From contig CM054165.1 of NCBI GenBank assembly GCA_028751875.1, forward strand, positions 29,271,335-29,335,334: DNA of 64,000 nucleotides. Reading direction: 5' to 3'. Source of the stretch: Rapana venosa (taxonomy: Eukaryota > Mollusca > Gastropoda > Neogastropoda > Muricidae). How positions within the stretch are numbered: the stretch's first letter is position 1; the number at the start of each line of letters is the position of its first letter. Under the pieces are notes generated by a model. The model saw nothing but the letters and a program-made list of their open reading frames with translations, had not been told where the DNA came from and made no database searches. Shown piece after piece: positions 10,490 to 19,930 of the stretch. The position numbers and the translations under genes are program-made.

Positions 10490-10786
10490 TTATAGGTAAA
10501 GGAGTCCCATAACCTATAAGGTCGTAGGGAAGCGAGGCGTCAGAGACCTCACTTCTCTAGGGCCAGCATATTGAGGGCGGCGCCCATCTCCTCTCCCTCG
10601 CTGCTTTACCTTCCCTGACCCTAAAGAGGGCAGGTACCCATTTACAGCTGGGTGAACTGGGGGGACTGTATTGAAGCCAAGGCGCGCAAACGGTCACCCA
10701 TCCAACTGGTAACCATGCTCGACGCTGCTTAACTTGGTTGGGGGAAAGCGAGTGCTCCGACCACTGAGCTACCCCGTCCCCATTGT
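10490..10786 (-). mobile_element. SINE-5S copy (reverse orientation), near full length
   Basis: Read on the - strand from 10,784 it begins GGACGGGGTAGCTCAGTGGT (tRNA-like 5' half with box A). It continues AAGTTAAGCAGCGTCGAGCA and GTTACCAGTTGGATGGGTGA, matching box A, the intermediate element and box C of 5S rRNA. The body and a T-rich end (GACTCCTTTACC) follow. This is the clearest copy of the chimeric head. Confidence 0.85.
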
Positions 10787-11235
10787 TTTATATCGAGGAT
10801 AATAGAATAAGCATTCATGTGCTTTTTTTTTTTTTACATCGCAATGACAAATTCTTTTAATTCGAGGATAATGAATAAGCACTTTTTACAATCAGTCCCC
10901 GCCCTTAGGGATATATAAGAGAGAGAAAGAAAGAAAGAAAGAAAAAAAGAAAGAATAATGAATAAGCACCCATGTGCTTTTTTACAATCATTCCCTGCCC
11001 TTAGGGATATATGAGAAAGAAAGAAAGAAAGAAAGAAGAAGAAAAGAAAGAAAGAAAGAAAGAAGAAAGAAGAAAGAAAAAGAAAGAAAGAAAGAAAGAA
11101 AGAGAAGAGAGAGAAGAAGAGAGAGAGAGAGAGAGAGAGAAGAGAGAGAGAGAAAGAAAAGAAAGGAAAGAAAAAGAGAAAGAAGAGAAAGAAAGAGAGA
11201 AGAGAGTAGAGAAAGAAAGAAGAAAGAAAAGAGAG

Positions 11236-11266
<31 letters not shown>

Positions 11267-11267
11267 G

Positions 11268-11304
<37 letters not shown>

Positions 11305-11316
11305 AAGAAAGAAGAG

Positions 11317-11347
<31 letters not shown>

Positions 11348-11575
11348 TAGTGTTGGGGTGGAATTGAACCTAAGACTGTTCGAGTTTTTTTGTCCACCTG
11401 CTGGACTACATCCAGTCCCTGTGTGTATGCGGTTTTCTTTATTCTGTCATCTGTTCCCACCGGCGCACAGTGGCCTACTCTTATGAAAAGTGGAACAGGA
11501 TTTAATGTGTGATGTTCTGCGTGCGTTCGCACACGGGGCCTTGGTTTATATAGTCTCATCCAAAGGACTTTGCCT
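10787..11575 (-). mobile_element. SINE-3 pieces interrupted by GA/GAAA expansion
   Basis: SINE-3 tail pieces lie at 10,787-10,840 and around 10,970; the body is at 11,400-11,575 (CCCTGTGTGTATGCGG, CACAGTGGCCTACTCTT), reversed relative to 33,155-33,510. A (GAAA)n/(GA)n array at 10,917-11,348 sits inside. The short unit ATAAGCACCCATGTGCTTTT with AGGGATATAT is duplicated at its left edge. Confidence 0.7.
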
Positions 11576-11905
11576 TGTTTTTTTTTGGGGGGGGGGGGGG
11601 GGGGTATTTTTTGGGGGTGGTGGTGGTGGTATTTGTTTGTTGGTTTTTTTGGGTGTTTTTTTAAAAAGTTTGTTTAAAAAAAAAAAAAAATTCTGGTATG
11701 TTCTGTTATCTCTCTGTCACTGACTCTGTCTCTCTGTTTCTGTCTGTGTGTGTCTCTTTAAGCCTCTCTCTCTCTGTCTCTCTTTCTGTCTCTCGTTCTG
11801 TTTTTTTGCGCCTCTGACTCTTGTCTGTTTGTTCTGTGTGTCTCTCTCTCTTTATATTTCAGTTCATTCCAAACACTTTATTATCTCAAAGACAGGAATT
11901 CACAC
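11576..11905. repeat. Poly-G run and CT-rich sequence
   Basis: A run of about 18 G at 11,587-11,604, then T/G-rich sequence, poly-A at 11,675-11,690 and C/T-rich sequence with CTGTCTCT units. No gene seen. Confidence 0.7.
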
Positions 11906-12060
11906 AGGTTATAATTATAATAATAATAATAATAATAAATGGAATTTATATAGCACTATATCTTGCAAAAACAAATCAAAGCGCTTGCATTCATCCTACT
12001 CTAACACATGCAACAAATGCCATTGTTACAAGGTTACAAGCCATACATAAAAACAGTAAA
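11906..12060 (-). mobile_element. LINE-T 3' tail
   Basis: (AAT)n then GGAATTTATATAGCACTATA and AAAGCGCTTGC, as at 7,322 and 44,165. On the - strand this is the terminal 3' UTR with its ATT tail; the rest of the element is missing. Confidence 0.75.
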
Positions 12061-12124
12061 CACAGCATCACAGAAAAAATATCCACCACAAACACGGTAT
12101 CGAAACGTCAGCATGCGTCCCTCG

Positions 12125-12315
12125 CAATATGCAAAGCAGAACATCTTGCGCACACGTTAAAATCCTGTTCAGCTTTTCGTAAGAGTAGGCCATTGTGGTG
12201 CTGGTGGGAACAGATGACAATTTACAAAACCGCATACACACGGGGACTGGATTTTAAAAAAGCAATTAAGTGCTTATTCCATTATCCTCGACATAAAAGA
12301 ATAAGATAAATAAAA
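12125..12315 (+). mobile_element. SINE-3 3' half (forward)
   Basis: Contains CTTGCGCACACGTTAAAATC, AGAGTAGGCCATTGTG, CCGCATACACACGGGGACTG and the tail ATAAAAGAATAAG, matching the 3' part of the 33,155-33,510 copy. The head is absent. Confidence 0.75.
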
Positions 12316-12377
12316 GCACCCACAAATCAGCAATATACCTCAGCCAGTTATGAACTCGCCTAAGTAAAAATCACAAA

Positions 12378-12832
12378 CACCCCTGTGTTGTTGTTGTTGT
12401 TGACTTCAAGTTTACGTCTGTTCACTTTTAGTGATATTAGACGCCCCCCCCCCCCCCCCCCCACAACCCCAAAAAAAAAAACAACAACAAATCCCCCCAA
12501 AAAAAAACCAACCCCCGGGAGATGTGGATGTGTTTTTAAAAGAAAAAAATCTTGAAAAGAGACTTGGCAATGCAACAGGAATTGAAAAAAACAACAACAA
12601 CAAACAAACAAAAACAAGTCAAAAACGTTAATGTAACTATGACAAATGTCCTATGGGACTGTGACAAAGACCTTTCACAATTTCAAATGCTAGTTTTAGA
12701 TTACTGAATATGCTGGTGAGGGAATTTTCAGAGAAACGGGGCATGAAAGGTTTTACACTCTGGCAGTCAAAAAGTATATGAGTATTAGTGATATTCTCAC
12801 CACACAGGCATTTACCATTTTTGCTGAATTTG
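12378..12832 (-). mobile_element. LINE-H 3' fragment with stem-loop end
   Basis: On the - strand it reads from a C-terminal coding piece (GGTAAATGCCTGTGTGGTGA; CxC zinc-knuckle-like) through the stop, a shared 3' UTR (ACATCCACATCTCCC), a poly-G run, the stem-loop GTCTAATATCACTAAAAGTG plus AACAGACG, and a CAACAACAAC tail. The same order occurs at 54,200-54,625, so these are two copies of one element; this one is 5'-truncated and pseudogenic. Confidence 0.85.
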
Positions 12833-13145
12833 GTACCTGTGTGTGCGTGTGCATGTGTGTGCGTGCGTGTGTGTGTATGTGTGTGTGTGTCTGTGTGTGT
12901 GAGAGTGTTGTGTGTGTGTGTGTGTGTGTGTGCGTGCGTGCGTGCGTGTGTGTTGTGTGTGTGTATGCGTGCGTGCGTGTGTGCGTGTGTGTGTGTGTGT
13001 TGTGACTGTGTGTGTGGTGTGTGGTGTGCGCGTGCGTGCGTGCGTGTGTGTATGCGCGTGTGTGTGTGTGCATGCGTGTGAGTGTGTTGTGTTGTGTGTG
13101 TATGTGCATGTGTGTGCGTGCGTGTGTGTGTGTGTTGTGCGTGTG
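12833..13145. repeat. TG/CGTG microsatellite
   Basis: (TG)n mixed with GCGTGC units, starting exactly where the LINE-H coding piece ends. Low-complexity frames here are not genes. Confidence 0.9.
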
Positions 13146-13151
13146 CGCAAC

Positions 13152-13200
13152 ACTCTTTTTATGATGTGGTGGTCCGCTTTCTGTTGAACGTGCCCAAATC
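13152..13200 (-). mobile_element. Short LINE-D fragment
   Basis: TTTTATGATGTGGTGGTC and CTTTCTGTTGAACGTGCCCA also occur at 16,375-16,420, upstream (in element sense) of the LINE-D C-terminus. Confidence 0.6.
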
Positions 13201-13239
13201 AGCGCAGCCTATTGGTAACTAGCTACAGACTTCAGATCA

Positions 13240-13420
13240 TCAACTGTGTGTGTGTGTGTGCACGTGCGTGTGCGCGGCGTGCGTGCGTGCGTGTGTGTTT
13301 TATTTATCTATTTATTCTTTTATAACGAGGATAATGGAATAAGCACTCATGTGCTTTTTTACATCCAGTCCCCGTGTAGTATGCGGTTTTGTAAATTCTG
13401 TCATCTGTGTGTGTGTGTGT
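13240..13420 (-). mobile_element. TG tracts flanking a SINE-3 fragment beside a splice acceptor
   Basis: (TG)n lies at 13,243-13,298. SINE-3 tail sequence in reverse occupies about 13,300-13,405 (AATAAGCACTCATGTGCTTT, AGTCCCCGTGTAGTATGCGG). A second (TG)8 tract at 13,405-13,420 runs into GGCCAG, the acceptor of the next glypican exon. Confidence 0.75.
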
Positions 13421-13426
13421 GGCCAG

Positions 13427-13602
13427 GTACGTCCCTGCAGTGCAGAAGGACGGGGTGATCAACCAGATCAACAACCCTGAGGTGGAGGTGGACGTGTCCA
13501 AGGCCAACACGCTCTTCACGAGGCAGATGATCCAGCTGCGCCTCATCACCAGCCGCCTCAACTCCGCCTACAACGGGGAAGACGTCGACTGGATCGACAC
13601 GG
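13427..13602 (+). CDS. GPC6-like: Glypican, exon 4 of 5 in window
   Basis: Acceptor GTGTGTGGCCAG; the split Arg codon AG+G joins in phase. It encodes YVPAVQKDGVINQINNPEVE, VDVSKANTLFTRQMIQLRLI and SAYNGEDVDWID, matching the GPC4/6 region with NNPEV and YNG.DVD. The donor is ACG G|GTAGGT. This exon closes the folded core before the serine-glycine stalk. The (TG)8 tract replaces a normal polypyrimidine tract, a context known to affect splicing. Length 176 bp is not a multiple of three. The intron that follows opens with an array of donor-like units. Confidence 0.95.
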
Positions 13603-14175
13603 GTAGGTCACGCAAAAAAATCGAGTAGGGGTCACGCCGGGTAGGTTATGCCGAAAAGTTTGGGTGGGTCACGCCAAAAGTCGGGTAGGTCACACCGGGT
13701 AGGTCATGCCAAAAGTCGGGTAGGGGTCACGCCAGGTAGGTCACACCGAAAAGTCGGGTAGGTAGGTCACGCCAAAAGTTTGGGTAGGTCACGCCAAAAG
13801 TCAGGTGGGTCACGCCGAAAAAAGTTTGGGTAGGTCACAGCAAAAGTCGGGTAGGTCACACCGAAAGTTTGGGTAGGTCACATCAAAAGTCGGGTAGGTA
13901 GGTCACGCCGAAAAGTCGGGTAGGTCATGCCAAAAGTCAGGTAGGTCATGCCAAAAGTCGGGTAGGTCATGCAAAAAGTCGGGTAGGTCACGCCGAAAAG
14001 TCGGGTCGGGTAGATCACGCCAAAAGTTTGGGTAGGTCATGCCGAAAGTAGGTCATGCCGAAAGTAGGTCACACCGAAAGTAGGTCACACCGAAAAGTCG
14101 GGTAGGTCACGCCCAAAAGTCGGGTAGGTCACGCCCAAAAGTCGGGTAGGTCACGCCGAAAGTCGGTAAAGTAAT
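13603..14175 (+). repeat. Splice-donor-derived minisatellite in glypican intron
   Basis: About two dozen imperfect copies of a ~22-bp unit (GGGTAGGTCACGCC plus GAAAAGTC). The first unit is the real exon/intron junction: exon end ACGG followed by GTAGGTCACGC. Most units keep a G|GTAGGT donor-like sequence. Some units are shortened to GAAAGTAGGTCA. Confidence 0.93.
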
Positions 14176-14574
14176 TTTGTGACAAGTGTGAATGTTTGAT
14201 TGGATTACCATGACGGTGGATGCGATGGAGGACACATTCAGGCAGGACCACACTTATTTTTTTAAAATCACATACGTATATTGCGCATGTTAGAGGGTAG
14301 TTGTAGACTAACAGCATGATGTCACTGCAATGTTACCTGTATTTGGTGACAAAGAGGGGACAGCAGCACGACACATGTAGGTAGGACACATATCTTGGGG
14401 TGCAGAACAAAGTATGACATCATATGAATACTTTGGCCAAATATGAATGCTCTGCGAACAATAGTAACTGTACAGCACTGTGTGTACTTGAGGTACCTTA
14501 TTCTCTTAAAAAAAGTGCGTGAATTTTCAAATACTACAGAGAGTTTCTCTGTAAGATATGCAAATGGTAAAGGG
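14176..14574. other. Intronic sequence, nothing recognised
   Basis: Unique-looking intron sequence of the glypican. No exon, RNA gene or repeat family is recognised. Confidence 0.5.
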
Positions 14575-14675
14575 TTAAAGAGGGCAGGTACTGATTTACA
14601 GCTGGGTGTTCGAACTGGGGGACTGTACTGAAGCCAAGACGCACAAATGGTCACCCATCCAAGCGGTAACCACGG
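14575..14675 (-). mobile_element. SINE-5S fragment
   Basis: AGAGGGCAGGTACTGATTTA, then GGTCACCCATCCAAGCGGTA: reversed pieces of the SINE-5S body and the 5S box C region. Confidence 0.7.
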
Positions 14676-15744
14676 ACATTTCTATGAAAAGTTATTGCAA
14701 ATTGAAATGATATATTGGAGGCATTGACAAAATGAGATATTGATATGTTTAGCATCGTAATAGGTGGTCAGAATGAGGGCTTGGGTATTTTTTAAGACAC
14801 CTTTAACCACTAGACTGCCTTACCCCGGAAATTTTCCGGGGCTAAACGTGCACCCTATACGCCTACAACCCGTAAAATTTCCGGGGTGTCGAACCGAAGT
14901 AAACAAGCCTGCTTCCTTGACTACAGTTAAAGGGAAAGAACTCCAAACTTAATGAATGTCATTCTCCTGTTGCTTGGCAACATTCAGCTGCAAAATTCGT
15001 AGCAAAAACTATCGTTTTTTAGCTCGTATTTTGTGTTTTTATGCATGACTGTTTTGGAAGTTCGTGTTCAAAATGGCTGACACTTCTTGTTGAAGGCATA
15101 AATAACTTTACACAGCTGTAAAATTGGCAAATAAAACTGTAGATTTACCTAACAGTGATGAAAACAATCGTGTATGATTCAGCTGATCGTGCATTTAAAA
15201 AAAAAAGAATGAGATTTTGGCCTAGACTTATGTTTGACATTATTGAGATCGGGAGTACTCAGAATGACAGTGGTGATAAAGAAATGTATTTTTGGTCAAT
15301 TTTTTTACATTTTAAATATATTTTTGCAGTGAAATAGCATGCTAACTAATTTGAGCTTGCCTCGAAGTAATCTACGATATATATAATGTCATTAGGCAGA
15401 CTATCAGGAATGATATGTGGTAGTTTTGAGTAAAGAGATATGAACATAGCTGCGTACTAAGATAATTTATCCCGGCTATAGTGTTGCCTGCATGGGCTTT
15501 TAGGTTAAAGCACAAGGATTCAAAATTGTGGATATGGTTTTATAATCCATCAAATTCTAAGATCAACAACTGACCCCCACCTGCCTAAAATGACTTAGCG
15601 TAAATGGGTCAGGTGCAGACTGACTCATTTTGTAGTAGGATTGTCACATTTTAATGTCAAACTTGCTCACAGATCAGCCATGAGCACACACAGGACAACA
15701 CAGTATAAAATGCACTTGCATATTTTTACCAGTGCAGGATAGAC
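14676..15744. other. Intronic AT-rich sequence, nothing recognised
   Basis: AT-rich intron sequence. GGAAATTTTCCGGGGC at 14,826 and AAAATTTCCGGGGTG at 14,873 are two similar short motifs, but no gene or repeat family is recognised. Confidence 0.5.
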
Positions 15745-15900
15745 CAAAGTATATTTGAAGCAAAACATGGGCGATGTGTTAGCATATGATCTTAGAGAAA
15801 GGGGCATAATTAGTAGTGTAAAACGAGAGATGGAGAAGGCTCATCATGTCAAACCTCCTGGAAATGACAAAAAGGACGAAGAAGAAGAAAAAGAATGCAT
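15745..15900 (+). mobile_element. LINE-D C-terminal fragment
   Basis: GATCTTAGAGAAAGGGGCAT and GAGATGGAGAAGGCTCATCA match the element at 16,195-16,420, where the frame reads IADDLRERGN and RWRRLINSNLRE. Decayed. Confidence 0.65.
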
Positions 15901-16145
15901 GATTAGCTCAGTGTTTCAGAGCACTACTTCCTCACTATAAGGTTAAGCAGCAAGAGCTGATTTACCACTTGGATGGGTGGCCATATGCGTTCTTAGCTTT
16001 AGTTAGTCTCCCAGTTTCCCATGTAAGGGGTTAGCCGCCCCTTTGGGTCAGGAAGTCAAAGCACGAAGGCGAGGAATGTAATCGCTGCTTAAGTAGCTGG
16101 CCCTGGTATATTAGCGATAGGTCTAATATGCTGCCCTGAATCTAG
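15901..16145 (+). mobile_element. Diverged SINE-5S copy
   Basis: TTAGCTCAGTGTTTCAGAGC (tRNA-like part), AAGGTTAAGCAGCAAGAGCT and CACTTGGATGGGTGGCC (5S-like boxes) occur in the same order as in the 10,490-10,786 copy. The body is more divergent, so this is an older copy or a subfamily. Confidence 0.65.
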
Positions 16146-16194
16146 CACATAGCTTATGGCACACCATAGTTACACTCTTCTTCACTTTCTTTTC

Positions 16195-16424
16195 GTATTT
16201 TTCATTCCCGGAGGTTTGAATTGATGAGCCTTCTCCATCTCTCCTGTTTGGCCTTTCCATCTCTTTTATCCTTATTACCCCTTTCTCTAAGATCATCTGC
16301 AATACAGGCAGCCCAGGTTTTGCTAGGTCTTCCCTTTGGTCTCTTTCCATCCTCTACGAAGTTCATTGCTCTTTTTTTATGATGTGGTGGTCTGCTTTCT
16401 GTTGAACGTGCCCAAACCTTTACC
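16195..16424 (-). mobile_element. LINE-D polymerase C-terminus, pseudogene
   Basis: On the - strand one frame reads VEDGKRPKGRPSKTWAACIA, DDLRERGNKDKRD and ERWRRLINSNLRE then a stop. This GRP.K.W..C basic tail is typical of LINE (RTE/Jockey-like) polymerases. The element is 5'-truncated. Confidence 0.75.
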
Positions 16425-16429
16425 TTACA

Positions 16430-16760
16430 TCTATCTATCTATCTATCTGTCCCGTAGTCTGACGACCGTGGGGGCACCCTCAAAGACTCAACAACCAGTT
16501 CCCTCCATTCCTCTCCCTGTTCTGCCTTTCTCAGGGTTTTGTCGAGTTCTAGGCCTGTCCATTCGCTGATGTTATCCTCCCAGCTCTTCCTTGGTCTGCC
16601 TCTTCTTTTTCTTCCTCCTCGGACAGTGCCTTGTAAAACTGTCTTTGCAAGTCCTTTGGATCTTGTGACATGCCCATACCGTTTAAGTTTACGCTTTTTC
16701 ACGATCGTTAGAAGGTTCTCATAGGGTCTGATGGTTTGCTGGATTCTGTTATGCATACAC
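16430..16760 (-). mobile_element. LINE-C (RTE-like) polymerase C-terminus
   Basis: An uninterrupted - strand frame (16,439-16,756) reads KRKLKRYGHVTRSKGLAKTV, GGRKRRGRPRKSWEDNISEW and EWRELVVESLRVPP. This is the conserved RTE-type polymerase end often mis-annotated as craniofacial development protein 2-like. (GATA)n at 16,428-16,449 is its 3' tail. It ends 24 bp before the terminal glypican exon. Confidence 0.85.
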
Positions 16761-16783
16761 AGTATTTTGAAATCTGCTGACAG

Positions 16784-17097
16784 AAATCGAGGCCATGAGC
16801 GGGTCAGGAAGTGGCGATTCCCTCACGAGCGGCTCGGGCAGCGGCGCCTCCCCAGACGGCGACATCGACATCGACAACTTCCCGCCCACCGCCACCGATC
16901 ACCCTCGGGTCATGACTCCCCGACCAGACGGGGGTCAGCCGCCTCACAGTGGCGGAGGACGCAAACCCACCAAACCCAAGGAGAAGGGCGACAGTGGTTC
17001 AGTGGTACACACAATGTCCTGGACAGTGTTGCTGGCCGCAGTGGTGGTGGCTGGCACGTGGCACAGGTCGGGGGCGTGGTGGTGGTGGTGGTGGTGA
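16784..17097 (+). CDS. GPC6-like: Glypican, terminal exon: HS-attachment stalk and GPI signal
   Basis: Acceptor AATCTGCTGACAG; the split codon G+AA gives Glu. The exon encodes EIEAMSGSGSGDSLTSGSGS, with several Ser-Gly pairs flanked by acidic residues (heparan sulfate attachment), and DGDIDIDNFPPTATDH. A Pro/Lys-rich spacer follows, then SGSVVHTMSWTVLLAAVVVA: a small-residue omega region and a hydrophobic C-terminal GPI-anchor signal. The frame closes with six consecutive Trp encoded by (TGG)n before TGA; other glypicans do not carry this, so a microsatellite probably altered the stop region. 314 bp fits the phase exactly. Stalk and anchor calls follow from family knowledge plus visible motifs. 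Confidence 0.93.
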
Positions 17098-17100
17098 TGA
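17078..17100 (+). repeat. TGG microsatellite within glypican coding end
   Basis: (TGG)6 runs directly into the TGATGA stop. It encodes the terminal tryptophan run of the glypican frame. Confidence 0.9.
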
Positions 17101-19185
17101 TGGGAGTGGTGTGGACGTGGTCAGTGTGTCTGGCCAGTGTCCTGACACAGCAGACTCGGGCCGCAGGTTTCTTTTGGTGTGTGTGTGCGTGTGTGTGAAG
17201 CAAGCAGGGATGGGGGACAGAGGACAGCATGTGACAAGCAGTTGAACTGAATGCTGAAGAACAGAAAGAGAGAGAGAGAGAGAGAGAGAGATGCCTGCGG
17301 GTTGGTGAAGACTGCACGAACCAACACTGACTGACTGATCGTCACTGCCACTTTGTTTTATTCTGTTCCCTTTCGGTGGCAGACGGTGCGTTTTAACAGA
17401 TTTTTTTTTTTTTTAAGATGTGAAAACGTTATTTCTCGTACTTCAGCGACATGCGTGGTATGGTATGAGCCACCTTTTAAATTTTTTTTTTTTTTTTTTA
17501 CATACAACATCAGCACTGAAGATGCTTGCACTGAAGATGCTTGCACTGATGATTGAAGAACAAAAAAATACCTAACTATGATTTGCTTGCCTTGAAAAAA
17601 TGCCTGTGAAGTTGGCTATTTGGGATAACAAAACACGAAACGCTATACTGCATCGGTAAGAAAAAATTTTTTTGAGTTTCTGATTGCGTGGAAACTTAGT
17701 TGCTCCTGCTGCTGCTGCTTGTTTCCGTCAAGAAATATTGTTTTGACTATATGTATGTTGTCACTAGTGTCCTAGGTTTCAGACCCTGAATTGGACGTTT
17801 TTACTTGCAGAAGTATTTTTTATCTTAAAATTTTTTTTTTTAAGGTCATGGCAAAAGTGGGGCATTGTACTTTCTGAAGTATTTTCCATCCATTTATTTG
17901 GTGTATGTAATGGTCACAATCAAACAAATCAACCAGAAAAAAAAAGGAAATTAAAAGTGTGTCTGATATGTCTGCCTGCCGCATGAATAGCAACGTCTAC
18001 CGCATTTATTTCTTATTCCAGCAAGTTGACAAAAAAAACAACCCCAAAACTGTGAGATAGATCGTCATCATCAAAGCAATAATGAATATTCCAACAACGA
18101 ACCAATGGCAGTGAATTTTTTGGGACATTTTTTTGGGGGGTTGCTTCTTTTACTGCTGCTCGTTTTAAATTTTACGTGTTCAACTTTTTAAAAAAAAAAG
18201 ACAACCATCACCACCCCCACAAAACCAACAGTAAATGGCAATCATTTTTTTCCCCTCCTTCCTCCCTCCTACGAACCCAACGAGCCAAATGTTCATCATC
18301 CAGTCCAGTAATCATGGCTATACCCCCCACCCCCCCTCCCCCTCCTCAAACAACACGAGGGAGGATGGTGGTTTTTTTAAAGTCACATCATGGGTCTCCC
18401 ACGACTCAAAGCCAAAGTCAGTTGTTTTTTTCTCTCGTTTGTTTTTGTGTTATAAAAACCAGTCCTCGCATCGTGTCCAAATCCCGTGGCCAAATGTGTG
18501 TATTTTTCTTTTTCTCCACATATATATATCAGGGATACAGTACGTTTTAACGCTGTAACGTGAAAGGAAACAGGTTTCTTTTTTGTGTTTTTTGGAGAAT
18601 GCGTGTTGAATCTTTTAATGAAGTTCATGAACTTTGAGAGACAGTCTGTGTAGACAGAAAGAAGGCTTGTGTAGTTAGTATCTTCCATCTTTGTGGGTTT
18701 GTTTGGTGTGGGTTTTTTTCAACACTTGAGTTGAAAAAATGGATCTTTTAAAACATAATTTTATTTTTTTTAACAGCTGTTATACTTTAAAAAAAACACC
18801 TTTAAATGAAAGGAAATGTGGCATGTAGGAATACTTCTGTCAAGAAACATATGTACCCCCCCACACACACACTCGCTGCATTCAGATGGACTTGAAAGAA
18901 GGAAAAAGAACAAGGGCAGGTATACATATTTTTTCTCTCCGGGATGTGGAGAGGGAAGGGGGGGTGGGGGAATGGAGGACTCCTCCGTAACGAAGCCCCT
19001 CCCACCATAACGACAAGACTTCCTGACGCGTATCATCAGGAAGCGCCACCTGCAGGTAACGGTTTTGTTTGGGACGGAGAAAGGAAGAAACGGGGAGGAG
19101 ATTGTTTGAACTCCCTGAAAGTGATGCGTTACGTCGGTGTAACAGTGCGTCACGTCGTTGACTTCAGCGTCTGTGCGTCACATCG
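17098..19185 (+). other. T/G-skewed region downstream of glypican stop (possible 3' UTR)
   Basis: Starts at the glypican stop. A (GA)n tract lies at 17,267-17,291 and many T and A homopolymers follow. There is no supported coding frame. The T and G excess on the + strand continues to about 32.5 kb, which fits a very long 3' UTR or a T/G-rich intergenic region. Confidence 0.45.
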
Positions 19186-19490
19186 GTCTCTGTGACAGTG
19201 CGTGTCACAGCGGTCTCTGTGACAGTGTGTAACAGCGGTCTCTGTGACAGTATGTGTCACATCGGTCTCTGTGACAGTGTGTGTCACAGCGGTCTCTGTG
19301 ACAGTGTGTAACAGCGGTCTCTGTGACAGTATGTGTCACAGCGGTCCTGTGACAGTGTGTGTCACAGCGGTCCTGTGACAGTGTGTCACAGCGGTCCTGT
19401 GACAGTGTGTGTCACAGCGGTCCTGTGACAGTGTGTGTAACAGCGGTCCTGTGACAGTGTGTATAACAGCGGTCCTGTGACAAGTGTGTT
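19186..19490 (+). repeat. Minisatellite, ~24-29 bp unit with TGTGACAG
   Basis: About eleven copies of TCACAGCGGTCTCTGTGACA plus GTGTGTG. Each unit holds an imperfect inverted repeat (TGTCACAG / CTGTGACA), so a transcript could fold into a row of hairpins. Later units lose a TC from GGTCTCTG. Confidence 0.9.
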
Positions 19491-19549
19491 GTGTAGGTTA
19501 GCATTGACGGGTAGTCGGCGACATCGTGTGACATCATCCCATCCTGCAA

Positions 19550-19552
19550 CAA

Positions 19553-19582
<30 letters not shown>
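19550..19582 (+). repeat. TG microsatellite
   Basis: (TG)n dinucleotide tract. Confidence 0.9.
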
Positions 19583-19586
<4 letters not shown>

Positions 19587-19734
19587 CATCCAACTCCAGC
19601 GCAGAATGTGTTGCGTGTCGACTCGTCTGGTGATGTGTGTTTCACGTTTAATCTGGCGGAGGAGATGCGTCGTGTCGACTCTTGTCGGGTGACGCGTCTT
19701 CGGCTCGATGGAGATGTCATGTCACGGCCTCCCA

Positions 19735-19930
19735 GCAGGGATGTGTCAGGCAGAGATGTGTCATGTCTGACATCGGCAGAGATGTGTCATGTCTGACATT
19801 GGCAGAGATGTGTCATGTCTGACATCGGCAGAGATGTGTCATGTCTGACATCAGCAGAGATGTGTCATGTCTGACATCAGCAGAGATGTGTCATGTCGAT
19901 GACGTCGCCAGAGATGCGTCATGCCACCTT
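19735..19930 (+). repeat. Minisatellite, ~26-bp unit
   Basis: About seven copies of GCAGAGATGTGTCATGTCTG plus ACATCG. GATGTGTCATGTCTGACATC is partly self-complementary. The unit resembles flanking sequence such as GGAGATGTGTCGAGACG, so it grew locally. Confidence 0.88.

Noticed and set aside
10680..10750. 5S rRNA gene
   Set aside because: Only the internal control region is present, joined to a tRNA-like start and a SINE body; the flanking 5S stems are missing.
10974..11486. Arg/Glu/Lys-rich 170-residue frame
   Set aside because: Translation of a GAAA/GA array inside a SINE-3.
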